Below, piece after piece: positions 54,511-57,165 of a stretch of 57,165 nt of DNA. Made by a program: the position numbers and the translations under genes. Positions within the stretch are counted from its first letter, which is position 1. Every line of letters begins with the position of its first letter. A model generated the notes under the pieces. That model was not told the DNA's origin. It worked only from the letters and a program-made list of their open reading frames with translations, and made no database searches. Origin of the DNA: Pseudomonadota bacterium (lineage in GTDB: Bacteria; Pseudomonadota; Alphaproteobacteria; Micropepsales; Micropepsaceae). The stretch spans positions 1 to 57,165 of the forward strand of contig JAJZGY010000003.1 of the NCBI GenBank assembly GCA_021804785.1, in the 5' to 3' direction.

Positions 54511-55436
54511 GCAACGATTTAGGCACCCGCGCGGGTTTTGTCGCGGTTATCGGTGCGCCCAATGCAGGAAAGTCGACGCTGGTGAATGCCCTTGTGGGTA
54601 GCAAGGTCTCGATCGTCAGCCATAAAGTTCAGACCACCCGGATGCCGGTGCGCGGGGTGGCGATGCGTGGTAACACTCAGCTTGTTCTGGTCGATACACC
54701 TGGCATTTTCTCGCCGCGTCGCCGTCTGGACCGGGCTATGGTCAAGTCGGCCTGGTCCGGGGTCGCAGACGCCGACTGCGTTGTGGTCATTGTTGATGCC
54801 ACCGATCTTGTTGCCCATCCCGAGGGCCTGGCGGCGCGTGATACGGCAAATATTCTGTCAGAGCTCAAGAGCCCAGCAACGAAGGCGGCGCTAGCATTGA
54901 ACAAGATTGACACGATGAAGCGTGCCGATCTTCTACCTCTCATCCAGCGCCTTGCGCCACCGGGACGGTTTGCGCAGGTGTTTATGATCAGCGCTCTGAC
55001 GGGTGATGGCTTGGAAGAGCTCGCCGCATGGTGCGCCGAACAGATGCCCCCGGGTCCACTTCTGTATCCACCAGATCAGGCCGCCGATATACCTCTTCGC
55101 CTCCTGGCCTCGGAAATTACCCGCGAAAAGCTCTATTTGCGGCTCCACGACGAGTTGCCCTATGCCGCCAGCGTCGAGTCCGAAAAGTGGGAGGAAAAGA
55201 AGGACGGATCAGTTCGCATTCATCAGGTCATCTACGTGCAGCGTGCGGGGCAAAAGGCGATCGTCCTTGGTAAGGGTGGTCAAACCATCAAAGTCATTGG
55301 GGAAGCAGCCCGTCGCGAATTGGAACACTTGCTTGAGCGCAGAGTTCACCTCTTCCTGTTCGTCAAAGTGCGCGAGAACTGGGCAGAGAGCCGCGAGCAT
55401 TATCGCGAACTTGGCCTGGAGTTTCCGGAGGAATGA
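54507..55436 (+). CDS. era: GTPase Era
   Basis: Ribosome-associated GTPase needed for 30S assembly, binding the 3' end of 16S rRNA. In 309 residues: G1 GAPNAGKST (16-24), the SHKVQTTR segment (G2), G3 DTPGIF, G4 NKID and the C-terminal KH domain with IVLGKGGQTIKVIGEAARRELE. The ATG overlaps the rnc stop. The rnc-era-recO order is the canonical one and is transcribed in one direction from lepB. Confidence 0.97.
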   Translation: MSNDLGTRAGFVAVIGAPNAGKSTLVNALVGSKVSIVSHKVQTTRMPVRGVAMRGNTQLVLVDTPGIFSPRRRLDRAMVKSAWSGVADADCVVVIVDATDLVAHPEGLAARDTANILSELKSPATKAALALNKIDTMKRADLLPLIQRLAPPGRFAQVFMISALTGDGLEELAAWCAEQMPPGPLLYPPDQAADIPLRLLASEITREKLYLRLHDELPYAASVESEKWEEKKDGSVRIHQVIYVQRAGQKAIVLGKGGQTIKVIGEAARRELEHLLERRVHLFLFVKVRENWAESREHYRELGLEFPEE

Positions 55437-56174
55437 TTGGAGTGGGCTGACGAAGCGGTGGTCCTGGGGATGCGTGCGCATGGCGAGCATGCCGTGGTGC
55501 TCGATGTTCTCACCCGCTCTCATGGTCGCCATGCGGGACTCGTTCGTGGCGGTGCATCCCGCAAGGTAAGGGCAGACCTGCAACCAGGCAATTCGTTGCA
55601 CGTGGTGTGGCGGGCGCGCCTCGAGGAGCATCTGGGAAGTTTTGCCGCCGAACCGATAAGGGTCCGCTCTGGGGCGTTGATAGAGGTCCGAGAGCGGCTT
55701 GTCGGTCTCAATGCCTTCACTGCCATGGCACATTCCGCCCTTCCTGAGCGCGAACCACATGAGGGGGTCTTTGAAGCTGGATTGGTGCTACTCGATGCCA
55801 TGATTGCGGCCGATTTCATCGACTGGATGGCTCTTTACGTGCGTTGGGAGATAGGGTTGCTCACGGAGCTGGGCTTCGGACTTGATCTGAGCTGCTGCGC
55901 CGCTACCGGAGTGAGCGAGGATCTCACACATGTCTCGCCCAAAAGCGGCCGGGCGGTGTCAGCCGCCGCCGCTGCGCCCTATCGTGATCGTCTGTTGAAG
56001 TTGCCCGCTTTTCTGCTCGGCGCCCAAAATGCCTTAAGCGCGGGGGATGTTCAGGCCGGGCTCGCTCTCACCGAGCATTTTCTCGTCCACCGGGTGTTTT
56101 ATCCCCATGGCCAGGAAGTGCCGGGCGCGCGATTGCAGCTGCAGGAACTCGTCACCCGGCTCGACAGTGTCTAG
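55437..56174 (+). CDS. recO: DNA repair protein RecO
   Basis: RecFOR-pathway protein that helps load RecA on SSB-coated DNA and anneals strands. The 245-residue protein has an N-terminal OB-fold (EWADEAVVLGMRAHGEHAVVLDVLT, GLVRGGASRK) and a helical C-terminal part with ELGFGLDLSCCAATG. The start is TTG at 55437, directly after the era stop; GGAGG lies 5 bp upstream within the end of era, which supports it strongly. Confidence 0.93.
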   Translation: MEWADEAVVLGMRAHGEHAVVLDVLTRSHGRHAGLVRGGASRKVRADLQPGNSLHVVWRARLEEHLGSFAAEPIRVRSGALIEVRERLVGLNAFTAMAHSALPEREPHEGVFEAGLVLLDAMIAADFIDWMALYVRWEIGLLTELGFGLDLSCCAATGVSEDLTHVSPKSGRAVSAAAAAPYRDRLLKLPAFLLGAQNALSAGDVQAGLALTEHFLVHRVFYPHGQEVPGARLQLQELVTRLDSV

Positions 56175-56180
56175 ATAAGC

Positions 56181-56200
56181 CCCAAGGCTTGGGCGTGCTT
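56181..56200 (+). terminator. Weak hairpin after recO
   Basis: CCCAAG/CTTGGG (56181-56193) with a one-base centre lies 7 bp after the recO stop, followed by GTGCTTTTG. Short stem; efficiency doubtful. The 141-bp gap to parC contains no gene. Confidence 0.3.
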
Positions 56201-56315
56201 TTGAGGAGGACTGGGGCCCACTGATCCTCCGTCAGCGTCCCGCAATCTCTTCCCATTGCCATGGCGGCACGTTACCGATACTGCCAAGAGCTCCGACTCA
56301 AAACCAAGACATCCG

Positions 56316-57165
56316 ATGACAGACCAAATCGAAGACATTCGTCCAGAACCCTTGGCGCAAGCGCTGTCCGAGCGGTATCTGGCCTACGCCTTGTCTACCA
56401 TAACCCAGCGCGCCCTGCCGGACGCACGGGATGGGCTGAAGCCGGTACACCGCCGTCTGCTGCACGCGATGCGCGAGCTGGGATTGCGCCCGGATACAGG
56501 ATTTAAAAAATGCGCACGGGTGGTTGGCGATGTCATCGGCAAGTTTCATCCGCATGGTGACCAGGCAGTTTATGACGCCCTGGTGCGCCTGGCGCAGGAC
56601 TTTGCGGTGCGCTATCCCCTGGTCGAAGGGCAGGGCAATTTCGGTAACGTCGATGGCGATAATCCAGCCGCCATGCGCTACACCGAAAGCCGTCTGACGG
56701 AACTCGCGCAGGCGCTGCTTGAAGGGCTCGATGAGGACGCGGTCGACTTCCGGCCCACCTATGACGGCGAGGACCGTGAACCGGTTGTGTTGCCAGCAGC
56801 ATTTCCAAACCTCCTCGCCAATGGGTCAAACGGCATAGCCGTGGGCATGGCGACGTCGATCCCGCCACACAACCTCGGAGAATTGTGTGCTGCAGTCGAG
56901 GCCCTGATCCGTACGCCCGGCCTGCGCGATGATAGCTTGCTCAAATATGTCAAGGGACCAGATTTTCCCACCGGCGGTATTATTGCGGATGATCCGGCGA
57001 GCATTGTCGAGGCCTATCGCACGGGCCGGGGTGCCTTTCGCGTACGTGCCCGCTGGTGGCGCGAAGAAGGAGCACGCGGCAGCTATCAGATTGTGGTCGA
57101 TCAGATTCCCTATCAGGTGCAAAAGGCCAAGTTGATAGAGCGGATCGCCGAGTTGATCGAACAAA
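56316..57165 (+). CDS. parC: DNA topoisomerase IV subunit A (5' part, cut by window edge)
   Basis: Type II topoisomerase subunit that decatenates daughter chromosomes. The frame from ATG 56316 is open for 283 codons and runs off the window. It begins [21 protein letters not shown] and shows [32 protein letters not shown] and the active-site tyrosine in [11 protein letters not shown], then [15 protein letters not shown]. The [25 protein letters not shown] start indicates ParC rather than GyrA, supported by its place after recO in alphaproteobacteria. Start based on family alignment; ribosome site weak. Confidence 0.92.
   Translation, partial: MTDQIEDIRPEPLAQALSERYLAYALSTITQRALPDARDGLKPVHRRLLHAMRELGLRPDTGFKKCARVVGDVIGKFHPHGDQAVYDALVRLAQDFAVRYPLVEGQGNFGNVDGDNPAAMRYTESRLTELAQALLEGLDEDAVDFRPTYDGEDREPVVLPAAFPNLLANGSNGIAVGMATSIPPHNLGELCAAVEALIRTPGLRDDSLLKYVKGPDFPTGGIIADDPASIVEAYRTGRGAFRVRARWWREEGARGSYQIVVDQIPYQVQKAKLIERIAELIEQ

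Noticed and set aside
1-57165. CRISPR arrays, insertion sequences, prophage, tRNA or rRNA genes
   Set aside because: No regularly spaced repeats, transposase or integrase motifs, tRNA T-loop signatures or rRNA segments were seen on either strand.

Overview
The window is 57,165 bp of GC-rich, gene-dense chromosome from an alphaproteobacterium, probably a member of the Rhodospirillales or a neighbouring order. This rests on gene order and protein character: ubiE-ubiB, coaBC-dut, topA-rnr, pyrB-pyrC'-plsY, ruvX-gatCAB, and above all rpoZ-rel-pyrE-pdxJ-acpS-lepB-rnc-era-recO-parC are typical alphaproteobacterial arrangements. The order or genus cannot be named from the sequence alone. No rRNA, tRNA, CRISPR array, insertion sequence, integrase or phage gene was seen, so this is core chromosome with accessory inserts rather than a mobile island.

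Layout. 0-3.4 kb: mutM (minus) diverges from the ubiquinone genes ubiE-ubiB. 3.4-8.1 kb: a secreted protein and a MATE exporter (minus), then an acyl-CoA dehydrogenase and a glycerophosphodiester phosphodiesterase (plus). 8.3-11.4 kb: a minus-strand operon coaBC-dut-Rrf2 regulator-cysK. 11.7-15.0 kb: a feruloyl-CoA-synthetase-like ligase, a small protein and an HSL-type esterase. 15.0-19.3 kb: a minus-strand operon glpD, lipid kinase, alkyl-DHAP-synthase-like flavoprotein. 19.9-21.7 kb: two tandem paralogous alpha/beta hydrolases. 21.8-29.5 kb: rpmG and a TMEM175-type channel, then topA-rnr-Nudix-MFS. 29.9-34.8 kb: a tiny membrane protein, then (minus) a VOC protein, ruvX, an AEC transporter, pyrB, a degenerate dihydroorotase and plsY. 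34.9-38.6 kb: gatC-GNAT-gatA-gatB. 38.8-40.0 kb: a histone H1-like protein and a Sel1-repeat protein. 40-43.7 kb: a lytic transglycosylase diverging from dapA-smpB. 44-48.2 kb: a sulfite-oxidase-like enzyme, a family 5 uracil-DNA glycosylase, a NYN-domain protein, folK, and three poorly characterised envelope proteins. 48.2-57.2 kb: the conserved rpoZ-to-parC block, with parC cut by the window edge.

Many neighbours are coupled by ATGA, TGATG or TAATG overlaps. Several genes start with TTG (rnr, recO) or GTG (coaBC, pyrE, pdxJ, acpS, folK, rnc), usually supported by a Shine-Dalgarno sequence, an overlap or family length.

No clearly new defence or mobile system was found. The items most worth a second look are the glpD / lipid kinase / alkyl-DHAP-synthase-like operon; a cysteine-less Rrf2 regulator coupled to cysK; an acetyltransferase inserted between gatC and gatA; a catalytically dead-looking dihydroorotase next to pyrB; the absence of dprA between plsY and topA, replaced by an AT-rich island and a 38-residue membrane protein; and two separate Lys/Ala-rich histone-H1-like tails, one free-standing and one on TopA.
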